Of a stretch of 64,000 nt of DNA, positions 11,918-22,507 are shown in pieces. How positions within the stretch are numbered: the first letter of the stretch is position 1; every line of letters begins with the position of its first letter. This DNA is from Panaeolus papilionaceus. Lineage: Eukaryota > Basidiomycota > Agaricomycetes > Agaricales. The notes under the pieces were generated by a model. It made no database searches. It saw only the letters and a program-made list of their open reading frames with translations, and was not told the DNA's origin. The stretch is taken from the NCBI GenBank assembly GCA_015501605.1, contig JADNRZ010000023.1, positions 620,001-684,000 of the forward strand, in the 5' to 3' direction. Position numbers and translations under genes: made by a program.

Positions 11918-13321
11918 ATGGCATCGTTAGAGGATCTGGAGCTTCAGAAACTCGAGATAATAGGGAAACTGTCAATCCAAGAACATCATCATGCCACTGA
12001 TACCAGTCGAAGTCAGGAAGTGTTCGATTTTAGTGCTGGTTTTGTGGTTCTGTACGCAAGCCGAATTTGCCACCAGTCTCAATACGGCCGATATACTTAC
12101 CTGCTTCAACAGAATCATGGGTCCCACGGGAGCAGGAAAGAGCAGCGTGAGCGGCAACTAATATAGCTCAATGATCAACCAGAGAGCTGATCACTAGTCC
12201 TCTCCAGTTCATTGAAGCGCTCGTCGGACAGGATGATTGTGCCCTCGAGAAGATATCAAGCAGTCAACTCGAAGGATACACACAACGTGTTACAGCTTAT
12301 CGAATTGATGGACTGCTCACCCGGGACTCATCTCAACGAAAGATATACCTAATCGACACTCCTGGGTTCTCGGATAACAAATTCTCGGAATTTGATATAA
12401 TTTCGAAGATTCGAGCATGGTGGAATGAAAATGGGTGAGGTTTACAAATTCTCAGCCTTATCACAATGAGCGTAGAGCGAAAGCTTTCTTCCGTAACTAA
12501 CGTGTGCACGTTGGCTGTTTATAGTGAACGCTACTTTGATCAAATCATCTATCTGACGCCAGTCGGCAGCGTACGCTTGCCTGGCAGTCAAAGGGAGACA
12601 CTTGCATTTTTCAAAAAGCTCATGGGTAAGGATGGAGCGGGAATGTTGACTATCGCCACTACGATGTGGGATACTGTGTGGGGCGAGCAAGGTGCACAGC
12701 GTGCGGAAAGAAATTTTGAGCAGTTGAGGGATGAGGTGTGGAAGGTGGGTACCACTTCAGCCCTTCAAACTAGATATACATTCTCATTGTTATTAGAATT
12801 TCATCGCTGACGGAAGTCGCATCACAAGATTTTACAACACTCAAGAATCGGCTCTTCAAATTCTGGATAAAGTCCTCCGGATGCCAAACAAATTCAGTGA
12901 CCTAGAATACTTCTCCAGACCAATGGACCGCCTTCCATATACCACGGACCTCCGCGATGACTTGCTATCCCGCATACATTCACTCCGTATGCAAAAGGAT
13001 GTCCTGGAGAAGGAACTAGGTGATTTGTCTATAACGACCAGGGAAGGGTTAAAACCCACATTGGAGGCTGAGCTCGAGGAGATAATAAGCCTCATTGCGA
13101 GATTTCAGACGCAGGTCCCAATACTCGGCGCAGTCGATATCGACAATTTGGAGCCCTCTCCCGACAGCCCTCTGCTGCGTGCTGATTCATCGCCCTCCAC
13201 GACACCACCCCCAGATGTCGATCACAACGAGCCACTAACCCTGATGGGAGCAGCAGGACTCCTGAAATCACTCCTGAACAGCAACGGACAGGAAGACAGG
13301 CTCGCGTTATCGGCTCCGTGA
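11918..13321 (+). CDS. P-loop G-domain GTPase (AIG1/septin-like superfamily)
   Basis: Predicted 379-residue cytosolic GTPase. Five exons: 11918-12051, 12113-12146, 12208-12434, 12525-12744 and 12797-13321, all with GT-AG borders and phases that keep the frame. Spliced motifs are G1/Walker A MGPTGAGKSS (joined across introns 1 and 2), G3 DTPGFSD, and a G4-like TMWD. The C-terminal half has a predicted coiled coil (around LHSLRMQKDVLEKEL to EELEEIISLIARF) and an acidic/proline-rich tail. Large families of such single G-domain proteins exist in Agaricomycetes with unknown roles. It sits between CFA-A and DJ-1 copy a, convergent with the latter, and is not part of the second module at 38-52 kb. 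The start codon is the first ATG giving an open exon 1; no upstream TATA is clear. Confidence 0.82.
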
Positions 13322-13447
13322 AGCGTCGAATTGAAAGGGTTTTTGGACGCGATGGTCATTGAAAGCGTTATCAAGGTGGTTTATCTTAGCACAATGAGAT
13401 GACAGTGTTCAATAGAGTTTGTGAATGGATAGACGTTGCCTCAATGG

Positions 13448-14596
13448 AAAGTAATGAACAAAGAAATTGGTATTTAAGGGTTGACATCCGTCAAGTTATA
13501 CAAGTCAGCAAAAGGATCACGCTTCCAATCGAGCTCTCTCTCATATTCGATCCCATTAGCAATATTCGACGCAACCGTCTCTCCATAGACCGTCTTCACA
13601 AAGTCAAACACCCCATCAATCCCAGCAGCAACGCCAGACGTGGTCCAGATATTCCCGCTCTGGACCCATCGTGCATGCGATATCCAGTGAATATTCGCCT
13701 CGGTAGCGTTGACCTGGCTCGTAACGAACGCCCAAGAAAGTTTGTTACCGGTCGCGCTGTGTCCGTTCAACACTCCTGATCGCGCGACAAGGGCAGCGCC
13801 TGTGCATACGCTGATGAGGTATCGCAGTGATGGGTATACCTCTTTGATATATTTGACGTATGGATCGAGTTGGGGGGATGGTGCACGAGTACCCATGCCT
13901 CCTGGAACGATCAAGACTTCGAGGTTGTTAGGAGGGTTGTCGAATGTGTGCGTTGGGACGATAGCTTCGCCGAATGTGCTGTTTATGCCCATCATTTGGT
14001 GCTTGGTGATGACCGGGTCATAGGATGTAGAAATGATGGAGAGATTGACCGCGATTTTCAGTGCAGGGCTGCTGAGGACGTCGAGTGGACCGAAGACATC
14101 TAGGGCTTGGAATGCGGGGAATAAGAGCACACCATAGTTGGTCGGTAGAGGTAATGACGGGACTGGTGAGGGTGATGATGATGGTAAAAGTGTTGTACGT
14201 GTTGGTTTGGGTGGGTGGAGGGGATGTCCTCCTGGTGGCCCGTTTGCTAGCACAGCTGCTGTTAAGCTCAATACGATAAGAATCGAACACTTCATCGTTG
14301 TTCAATCGATCTAAAAATTACCCTGCTAATATACCTTTGACTTGACGATTTATCCAATCATTATCCGATACCGGTGCGGTTCCAAGAATCCTTGGATAAA
14401 CCTGCTACTGCGGGCGCTCCGTCCAGCCCGCTATTGTCAACGAGATGTTCCCGCCATCCTTCAACCCATTGAGTCTTAGATTAGGCTTCCCCCGGATTTG
14501 TTCGAAGCTAACGCATGTTGTGGCTCTGTGCTGCGGCCACGATTGCGACATTCGACGGCACTCTGTTTGAGATGTCAAATTTGGTTGTGCTTGGGT
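13448..14596. repeat. 1,149-bp inverted duplication, arm 1
   Basis: Reverse complement of 21359-22507, same length with no gaps seen. It covers the whole DJ-1 copy a gene, its promoter and about 300 bp further upstream. The inner end stops abruptly at 14596, where a P450-like fragment begins; the outer end fades about 26 bp past the stop codon. Most of the arm appears well above 90% identical. Confidence 0.9.
13474..14295 (-). CDS. Secreted DJ-1/PfpI (isonitrile-hydratase-like) protein, copy a
   Basis: Intronless, 273 residues. The N-terminus, MKCSILIVLSLTAAVLANG, is a signal peptide, followed by a Pro/Ser-rich linker to about residue 52. The DJ-1/PfpI domain then follows: YGVLLFPAFQALDVFGPLD (its Asp matches the conserved LDxxGP Asp of isonitrile-hydratase-like members), VLIVPGG, and the nucleophile elbow SVCTGAALVARSGVL (catalytic-type Cys). 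Sequons NLS, NST, NAT and NLT are kept in all three paralogues, fitting passage through the secretory path. In bacteria InhA with these residues hydrates isonitriles; here the substrate is not known. It ends DLYNLTDVNP like its paralogues. Residues about 76-90 differ sharply from copy b although flanks are nearly identical. A TATA-like element precedes the start in both copies. Confidence 0.88.
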   Translation of the reverse strand: MKCSILIVLSLTAAVLANGPPGGHPLHPPKPTRTTLLPSSSPSPVPSLPLPTNYGVLLFPAFQALDVFGPLDVLSSPALKIAVNLSIISTSYDPVITKHQMMGINSTFGEAIVPTHTFDNPPNNLEVLIVPGGMGTRAPSPQLDPYVKYIKEVYPSLRYLISVCTGAALVARSGVLNGHSATGNKLSWAFVTSQVNATEANIHWISHARWVQSGNIWTTSGVAAGIDGVFDFVKTVYGETVASNIANGIEYERELDWKRDPFADLYNLTDVNP

Positions 14597-14643
14597 TGAC
14601 ATGACTGTTCGTGGTTGCATTAATCACCGAAAGACAAGGATTT
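14596..14643. repeat. Duplicated scrap of P450-B last intron/exon junction
   Basis: About 46 bp closely matching 14774-14822, which is the end of the last intron and the first bases of the last exon of P450-B (both contain CATTAATCACCGAAA and TGACATGACTGTT). It lies exactly at the inner end of the inverted duplication and marks its breakpoint. Confidence 0.75.
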
Positions 14644-14691
14644 CGAACAAATTTGGTATATTATAAAACAGATACTACATTGATAAAAGTT

Positions 14692-16643
14692 TCAAGCTGA
14701 AGAAGAAGCGATTTCTTCGTGGATAAGGTTGAGAACATTCTGTGACCTGCACCTGATGCGAATGTCGAAGGGTTTGACATGACTGTTTGTGGCTGCATTA
14801 ATCACCGAAAAATAATCAAGGACTAGAAGCCTACCTGACGACAGCTGTTGTGAAGCCAACTTCGGGCTCAATGACTCCTCCATTGGCATCCAGAGGTTTC
14901 GAAAGTTCAAGAGTTGCGAGGGTCGTAGCAATCTGGATGAATACCGATGCATCACCGAGATGCTGTCCAGGACAACTGCGGCGTCCAAATCCGAAGATAA
15001 TCTGTCGAGGGTCACGCTGACGCTCATGACCCTGCGTAGACAGGAATCGGTCAGGATTGAATGTGAACGGATCTGGGTACATGTCTGGGTCGTGTGTCAT
15101 CGCCCAGATGTTGGGAATGACCGTGGCGTTTTTCGGGATGAAGTAGCCTTGATATTCGTCGTCTTCTGAGGTAGCATGGAAATACCGATAGGTGCTGGTG
15201 GTGCCCATCGAAAGACCTCCTGTACTATGGCATCGATATAGGGGAGATAAACTCTGTCTGCAATGGTTGGGAGCCTTCGTTCGCGTAAAACAAGTGCGTC
15301 AACCTCGGCCTGTGCTCGCTTTTGTATGTCTGGATACATCATCATGCAAAAGTAGAACGCTTTCACGGATGCGACGGTCTGAGTAATGAAAAATAATCAG
15401 TGCGATGCAGACATAAGCCATCTGGATCATCCCCTCACTGACCGTATCGGCTCCAGCGACGTAGATAGCTGAACCCGTCCAGAGCACGAACTCATCATGG
15501 TCTTCAGCGGACACCCCCGGCTCCGGTTCCATCTCCAATAGAGTTGATGTAAAAGATGGAATTGCCGTACCTGCAGCCTTCATAACCGTTTAATGGGCGG
15601 AAATGGATGCAATCGCGAAGACAGTGACTAACCATTTGCTTCTTGACGTAGTTGTGAGGCTCTAATGACATCTTGCGTAGCTCGTCGCTCCAAACCCTTG
15701 CCTGCTTCTTGAATCCACCTCCGGGTAGCCACTCGGGCCAATACATTACTGTTGTGACATTGCAATGAGAGGTTGAGAGGAGATAAATCCATCGTTACGC
15801 ACAAATAGGAAACGAGTCAACAAGCCATTTTCCCGGAGCGACCGAAAGTGAGCCAATCCTCATCCCTTCCTCAGCAAGGCCTATAAAGTAGTCACGATGT
15901 TTATCAATTGTATACCCATACGCAATTTTCATCGTCAGGGCACCGGCATTTCTAAGCAGGGGAAGTAAAATCAGACATCTGATGCGCATGCCCCGGTTTA
16001 GAAATACCAGTGCGTGGGCGTCACGCTTACCTGCGCAGATGATCCACATAATGTTCAGGTGTTTCAACCATATTTTCAACCATAATGCGGGCCTCCTTCT
16101 CGGCGAGTGCCCAGTACTTTTGGGTGGTTGAAGGGTTGAATGACTGATGCATGAACCTTCTGTACAGTTTGAACAGATCGTTGTAAGGGCTATGATTGCG
16201 GTATCAATAGTGTTTTCCTGCCAAGTTTGCTGGAAATAGACGCACGTATAGAAAATACTTTTATCGCGCTTCATGAGCTGAGAGGCCATTGGCGGCGATG
16301 GTCTGTCAGAATACACAACTGAACGCTTGCTGAGCAGGTCCTCGGCGACTGAGAGCGAGTTGAGGACAACCATTCGTCTTCCGAGCACATTAAACGAAAT
16401 GAAGCCAATGTTTCCTTCAAATGACAATGAATACCAGAGTTGGCGTTTACGTATGAACATGTACTCGCCATAGATTCTTCCCCACTCCTGATATGTTTTC
16501 CAAAACTCTGTCTTTGGATGTTCCTTAGTAACCCCCAGCAACGGTAATCCTTTCGGTCCTGGTGGCAGCTTTGGTCGTCGTAGGAAGCGGGTGGCCACGA
16601 AGAGGGCAAGTATCAGTCCAAGGAGGGGTGTTGGAAATGACAT
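14692..16643 (-). CDS. Cytochrome P450, P450-B, with an apparent -1 frameshift
   Basis: Close relative of P450-A. Anchor MSFPTPLLGLILALFVATRF, hinge LPPGPKGLPLLG, FWKTYQEWG, GRRMVVLNSLSVAEDLL, YSDRP, WPEWLPGGGF, I-helix AGADT, ExxR in QEVFRW, FNPDRF, haem loop FGFGRRSCPGQ and a last exon with HVKPFDIRIRCRS are all present. Between PPAPIGIS and DDEYQGYFIP (about 15165-15190), however, the reading frame slips by one base relative to P450-A; a C appears to be missing in the gene sense strand. Removing a 20-nt GT...AG stretch there would formally restore the frame, but that is too short for a believable intron. The gene is therefore either freshly inactivated or affected by a sequencing error. 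It lies between the arms of the DJ-1 inverted duplication. Confidence 0.75.
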
Positions 16644-17476
16644 GTTGATAGCAAGGAACTATGCAGAGTTACGGAAAGTTCGAAACGCTCGTATTTAAAG
16701 ACTGGAGAGTGGACAAACGGTTTCCTTAAGAGGTGATCTATGCTTGAATTGATCAATCATTTACCAAAAGAGACGGTAACTTCATTGAAATGGATCTGTC
16801 GATTGCAACTCACACGATGAAAGCACCTCGAACATTATTCTACTCAGAACACTGAAGGCTGAAGCACAAGCCCACACGACCTAGGCTCGGCGAACTAATA
16901 ATCATCATAATCCTTGCACGCGGAGGTTTCATAACTCCATTACAAGCATTCCTCGAATCATTTTTCGCACTGGCGTGTAAAACGATGTGTAAGTGGATAG
17001 ATAGTAAATATAGATACTACATCAAGCATCAACATCGTCATTTTTAATTCCATCTACCTTGCTCATCGTCCACGGACATAACTGTTGCGATATTAATTTA
17101 GACTTGTGGGTCCTCGGTCGGGAATTGGCCAATTTTACTGAGAGATCCAAGTATAAGTCGAATGGTATCATCTTCTCAAAACACCCTTGGACGTCCGGAG
17201 ACTACTGAGTTCGGCGCTGTCATTGGTGGTGGCTGGGATAAGATGATTGTGGGAATAACACCGGAAAATGCCGACGTTGGATTTGTCCCGATGCCCCTGT
17301 TCGTTTCAATTGAAAACCACTCAGTGACCGGTGACCTGTCATCCTCCCCACCCCTCTGAAATGCCAAAAGTGAAAACAGAACTGTCCTATTCCACTACGA
17401 AACGGATTATCTCGGGCGATAAGCATGACAAACTCGCCTTCTCTATCCCCGCGTCACAGAGTACGTGTCAGAGGCC
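16644..17476. other. Intergenic, divergent promoter region
   Basis: Upstream region of P450-B and of the nucleotidyltransferase-fold gene. A TATAAG-like element at about 17152 lies just before an ATG at 17162 whose 65-codon frame could be an extra 5' exon of the downstream gene; I could not join it convincingly. Confidence 0.4.
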
Positions 17477-18769
17477 ATGAGACGCTTAAGCCTGTCATTC
17501 GCTATCACTGGAACGGCGGTGGGGTATGAGTATAAGTTGAGTGGCGCGCCACCTGTACGTTCATCTTTTATTTTATGATGTTCTTTTTATTACGAGGACA
17601 AACTCATAAGTATGTAACTCTCTTTAGGTTATGACTATCGCTCTCCTTGACCAAGAGCAACTCACGTCTCCAAAAGTTGTTCAAGAAGAGGTAGCCGCCT
17701 TGGAATTCGATTCCAAAAATTACCGCTTATTCAGTGTAGGAGACAATGGGCGTATGGTGTTTTCTGACCCCAGACTCACCACGGGCCGGGTCAAATGTAT
17801 CGTGAAATTCCTCAGCGTCGCTGCGTTGCCTCTGACGGCTCGCATACCTTATTCTCAAATCCACTTGCGTAAATCCACACATGGATGCCAAATGACGTCG
17901 CCTACCCTTCTCGTATTAGACGCACTAGAAAAAGCAGCTCGCAAGCTGGTCAAACTGTCACGCAAAGCGCGATGCAAGCCGTTGGACCCCGAAGAGTTCG
18001 ACAAGAACACAAGGAGGCTTCTAAGCAGAGTCGGGAATCTAATACGACAACTCCCACCTCCAAAACCTGCTGACGAAGCGCTTTTGGAAACACAGCACAA
18101 GGAGGCTATCCCGCGGCTCTTGCCCTTCCTACCTGATATCGCGTCTTTCGCGCTGTTCAGCGATTATCTGCCTGAGGATAAGAGCGACAGTGATGACGAG
18201 CCTGGTGTTGTGCCATTTGATCGCCATTGGAAACCTGTGTCAGAGGAGAAGAAGCATAAGCCGACAAGGAAGCGGCGCTCTCTGCGTTGGGTTGCACAGT
18301 TGGCAATAAGTGCACTCCGGGGTCGTGGTTATTCGTCTGCGCTATATGGTGGTATAGCCAAGGATTTATATAAGACTGGTCCTTGTCCAGAGGTGCGTTT
18401 CCATCATTCACATTGTTGATACGCTCACATTTTGGCATCTAGTGCGTCGACCTAGTTGTCTACATCCCTCCAGGCGACACACCCAAACCCGATTTAACAG
18501 CAATTCGAACAATCATCATGCAAAAAGATTCCTCCTCGTTCTATATATCCAACCCACAGAATAAAGATTCAGTTGAAAGCTATTTCTTCTACCGACCCAC
18601 TGCAGTTGCCAACAAAAAAATGGGATTCAAGTTTGCTGGATTCGATCGGAATGGGTGTAGGGTCAATATCATCCTACCCCCACAACATGGTTTGGGGCCT
18701 CTGTCGGCGACGACTGAAATCAAGTGGGTAGAGTCACATCCTGTCGTGCCTCAAGAATTACTAGGATAG
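17477..18769 (+). CDS. Nucleotidyltransferase-fold protein, probably catalytically degenerate
   Basis: Predicted 389 residues in three exons: 17477-17554, 17628-18392 and 18443-18769, phases consistent. The N-terminal half is unrecognised. The middle is basic with a KHKPTRKRRSLRWV linker. The C-terminal part resembles a common Agaricomycete family with a minimal nucleotidyltransferase fold: a GGIA-type glycine loop (SALYGGIAKDLYKTG), then CVDLVVYIP where active members usually have an Asp-x-Asp pair (here the first Asp is Cys), a strand-turn with FYRP, and CRVNIILP. It ends soon after, at VPQELLG, shorter than typical relatives. The missing Asp suggests loss of transfer activity (inference). 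The 5' end is uncertain: 17631 is an alternative start, and exons may exist from 17162. Confidence 0.6.
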
Positions 18770-19563
18770 ACTAGCTATTACCCCCGTTCTGAGAGGGTTG
18801 GAGGGACATTTTTATGATAGCGACGCATCTGTATATTTGTGTTTTCTTGTTTTCGACGCGTTCTGTGTTACTATCTGCACGTTTTCGTATTACTTTCATG
18901 GACAAGTTCTCTTTACAACAAAACAAATAACTATGGTATGCATTGGTATACAAAACCTTGAGGAGAAGCTATAAACTATATTGGGGCACAACAACGCCAC
19001 GCGTCACGCCCGACCAAACGCGCAGCAGAACGCCAGCAGAAAGGGCAAATATACTAAGTACTGTAACTAAGCAAAGCAAAGCAAGTGTGCTCTACGACTC
19101 TGAGACCCTTGCAAGTCTAGAGACTGCGAGTATATAAATGATGAAGCAAGGAGGGAATAGTAAAGGAGAAACAATGGATGGAGGTATAAAAACAAAAGAG
19201 AAAAAATCCGTCAATGTATTGCGTACAGAAATGAGAAGAGATTCCTAAAAAAGTCATCCATGTTGACATTATCAATGATCATCGTCATATGCTGGGAATA
19301 ATACCGATGCGTGAGGCTGGTGGAACCGTAGGAAGGGCGGGTGAGGGGGTGGGTCGTGAATAGTGAGTGCGTGGTGGATAAGTAAAAAATGACAGCGTCA
19401 TCTGGAGAGTGCAGTAGTACTATGGCATTAGCACCGCTTCGCGGAGCGTTGAGGTATCGTTCGTAAATGAGGGTGTCCAGGTTTTGGGAGGTTTAGAGAA
19501 AGTGAGCAAGCGGAATGGGTGAACTTGTCCAGTTGTCGAAAAATAGATACGTCTTATCCAAAA
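18770..19563. other. Intergenic between convergent genes
   Basis: About 790 bp holding the 3' flanks of the nucleotidyltransferase-fold gene and DGK1. Purine-rich around 19140-19220. No gene recognised. Confidence 0.5.
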
Positions 19564-21102
19564 TTACGAAGACAACCACGATCCAATGACACTGGCAGCC
19601 TTGAGAAATGCATAAATACATCCACCAGAAATAATCGGCAACGTCAAGTTATCATCCACTGTGCCGAGATCTAAAATTAGTTAAGGAAAAACAAGCATAT
19701 CAATTAGCACAATCTCCAAATAGAATTCATCAATCAAACGGGAAATGAAGGAACAGCACTCACCCAACGCCTCAGCTACACCGCTCACTAACCCTGCCAC
19801 CAAGCTGATTGCAATGAGGCCAAGCGCACCAGCTGTCCAACTAGTGCTACCAGTCGTGGCTTTGGCACCCAATCTAATACCCTCCTCCCACGTCCAACTG
19901 AGAGTTGTAGGTGCGTCTGGTCGGAGTGGTCCGATCCATGTCCAGAATCCAAAAGTGATACATGCACCTGTGATCACTGCAGCTGCGAAACCAGCGAGTG
20001 ATTTCCGAGGGGCCAGAGGCAGGCCAAGGATGGGCAGACGAGTAGGGAGTTTAGGTGTCACTGCGCCATACATACGGCCAAAAGTGGAGGCAGCTGTGTC
20101 CGCCCATGAGAGACTAGAAAGGGAACACGGGGTAAGTAAATAGGCAAGGATATGAATTATGAAAGCGCAGCAAGCAAGCAAGCACACGAAAGAGAGCACG
20201 CACATCAGGATGGCGATTGTGGCGATGTCCTGCGGATACAGGGACAAGACAAAGTTGACTCCTAGAATATACCAGATGACTCCGTTGATAGAGTTCTGAA
20301 GATTGAAATTAATACTCGTGTGATTAACACCTGAAAGCGAATAAAGGTTACCTTTTCGCTCTCCCGCATGAGGAACCCGAGTAATCCTTCGTATGTCCGC
20401 GCAAAGCGCTTTGAGCGGAAACGGAGTAGGTCGGCAGGAGCGATAATCGTCAACGCCATCCATAGTACCCAGACGACGTTGCGTGGGTCACCCTCTGAGA
20501 CGTAGAGATAGAGAGTGAAGAAGCCTAAATGAAATGAAATATAATGTCAGATCATCGTCGGGTTTAGGAGAAGAATGGAGAGTCATCTGACCTATTGAAC
20601 TATGGAGCAGTTTGCGGGGAATTTCGTAGTCCACCTTCTGTTTTGGAGGCTTAGGACCCTTTCCGTTCGTCAATGAAGATGACGATGATGTGGAGGAATG
20701 TTGGTGGCCCCCATTCTGACGTTTGGCTGTCTCGATGGCGTCCTTAGCCATAGCATATAGCGCCTTCTCCACCTCTGCCTCCTCTCCGTTGCTAGCCTCA
20801 AACGACTCATCTTCTTCAGGTAAAGAATGATCCATATCCACACTCTCCAGATGCCCCAACCCCTCTAATCTCTTGATAACCTTGCGAGTGATGTTTTTGA
20901 CACCTTTAGGGTTCTCGGCTGACAAGGGTGCTGAGTGGAAGGAAATGATCGGTGATGGAGAGCGCTTGCTTGAGCGCGTTGATGTCGTTGACCTTGTCAA
21001 TGAAGGTGAGCGAGCAGGACGAGATGAACGACGGTGAACAGGGGAGGGAGAGTCGTAGGTGGAAGTGGCAGTGTCACGGTCAATGACTACAGCTGAGCTC
21101 AT
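19564..21102 (-). CDS. DGK1: CTP-dependent diacylglycerol kinase (Dgk1-type)
   Basis: Integral ER/nuclear-envelope enzyme that phosphorylates diacylglycerol with CTP to phosphatidate, opposing the Pah1 phosphatase in fungal lipid synthesis. Exon 1 encodes a Ser/Arg-rich cytosolic N-tail and an acidic stretch, then the family signature EIPRKLLHSSIG. Later exons give FFTLYLYVSEG, ADLLRFRSKRF, LGFLMRESEK, NGVIWYILGV, LYPQDIATIAILM, LSWADTAASTFGR (the strongly conserved CTP-transferase motif) and KSLAG. Several hydrophobic spans match the multi-pass topology. The last exon, after an intron ending tttag, encodes the closing DLGTVDDNLTLPIISGG segment and ends GSWLSS at 19564. Frames and splice phases are consistent, so the gene looks intact. 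It is a housekeeping gene trapped between the two inverted DJ-1 copies. Confidence 0.9.
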
Positions 21103-21358
21103 TCTGGAGTCGGAATGATGTTACTGATATCGTCGCAAGTGGCAAGTAGGTATAGTATACGAGGTTAATAGACTCGCTGCTCGTCGTTGATAGTAACGTT
21201 CTAGGGGTTGTCGTCGTCGTCGAGGACGATGGTGCAGGCAAGTATGAAAAAAATCAAGGGACGAAAACAAACACGTACGGTCGGCTCATTATTTGTTCTT
21301 ATTGATCTGTCGTAAACCATCATGATCTTTCAATCTCCGACCATGTCATTGTCATTTG

Positions 21359-22507
21359 ACCCAAGCACAACCAAATTTGACATCTCAAACAGAGTGCCGT
21401 CGAATGTCGCAATCGTGGCCGCAGCACAGAGCCACAGCATGCGTTAGCTTCGAACAAATCCGGGGGAAGCCTAATCTAAGACTCAATGGGTTGAAGGATG
21501 GCGGGAACATCTCGTTGACAATAGCGGGCTGGACGGAGCGCCCGCAGTAGCAGGTTTATCCAAGGATTCTTGGAACCGCACCGGTATCGGATAATGATTG
21601 GATAAATCGTCAAGTCAAAGGTATATTAGCAGGGTAATTTTTAGATCGATTGAACAACGATGAAGTGTTCGATTCTCTTCGCATTAAGCTTAACAGCAGC
21701 TGCTCTAGCAAATGGGTCACCAGGAGGACACCCCCTCCACCCACCCAAGCCAACACGTACGACGCTTTTACCATCATCATCACCCTCACCAGTCCCGTCA
21801 TTACCTCCGCCAACCAACTATGGTGTTCTCTTATTCCCTGCATTCCAAGCCCTAGATGTCTTCGGTGCACTCGACATCCTCAACACCCTCTCCATGCAGA
21901 CCACCCTCAACCTCTCGCTCATTTCTACATCTTACGAGCCGGTCACCACCAAGCACCAAATGATGGGCATAAATAGCACATTCGGCGAATCTATTGTCCC
22001 AACGCACACATTCGACAACCCTCCTAACAACCTCGAAGTCTTGATCGTACCAGGGGGCGCAGGCACCCGCGCGCCATCCCCCCAACTCGACCCACACGTC
22101 AAATATATTAAAGAGATATACCCATCACTGCGATACCTCATCAGCGTATGCACAGGCGCTGCCCTTGTCGCGCGATCAGGAGTGTTGAACGGACACAGCG
22201 CGACCGGTAACAAACTTTCTTGGGCGTTTGTTACGAGCCAGGTCAACGCTACCGAGGCGAATATCCACTGGATATCGCATGCACGATGGGTTCAGAGCGG
22301 GAATATCTGGACCACGTCTGGCGTTGCTGCTGGGATTGATGGGGTGTTTGACTTTGTGAAGACGGTCTATGGAGAGGCGGTTGCGTTGGACGTTGCTAAT
22401 GGAATCGAATATGAGCGAGAGCTGCATTGGAAGCGCGATCCTTTTGCTGACCTGTATAACTTGACGGATGTCAACCCTTAAATACCGATTGCTTTGTTCA
22501 TTGCTTT
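21359..22507. repeat. 1,149-bp inverted duplication, arm 2
   Basis: Gapless reverse complement of 13448-14596, including DJ-1 copy b, its TATA-like element and about 300 bp of upstream DNA. The arms are 6.76 kb apart and enclose P450-B, the nucleotidyltransferase-fold gene and DGK1. Confidence 0.9.
21660..22481 (+). CDS. Secreted DJ-1/PfpI (isonitrile-hydratase-like) protein, copy b
   Basis: Intronless, 273 residues, nearly identical to copy a. Signal peptide MKCSILFALSLTAAALANG, Pro/Ser linker, YGVLLFPAFQALDVFGALD, VLIVPGG and catalytic SVCTGAALVARSGVL. One change touches the conserved motif: the LDxFGP proline is Ala here. Residues about 76-90 (ILNTLSMQTTLNLSLIS) resemble the distant copy at 51134 more than copy a, pointing to a replaced patch in copy a. 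The last 100 residues are virtually unchanged between a and b, so duplication or gene conversion is recent. Confidence 0.88.
   Translation: MKCSILFALSLTAAALANGSPGGHPLHPPKPTRTTLLPSSSPSPVPSLPPPTNYGVLLFPAFQALDVFGALDILNTLSMQTTLNLSLISTSYEPVTTKHQMMGINSTFGESIVPTHTFDNPPNNLEVLIVPGGAGTRAPSPQLDPHVKYIKEIYPSLRYLISVCTGAALVARSGVLNGHSATGNKLSWAFVTSQVNATEANIHWISHARWVQSGNIWTTSGVAAGIDGVFDFVKTVYGEAVALDVANGIEYERELHWKRDPFADLYNLTDVNP

Noticed and set aside
14405..14620. 71-codon frame conserved in both arms of the inverted duplication (also 21356-21550)
   Set aside because: Its conservation is explained by the recent duplication of the whole arm. It lies in the DJ-1 upstream region, has no domain, and copy c lacks it.
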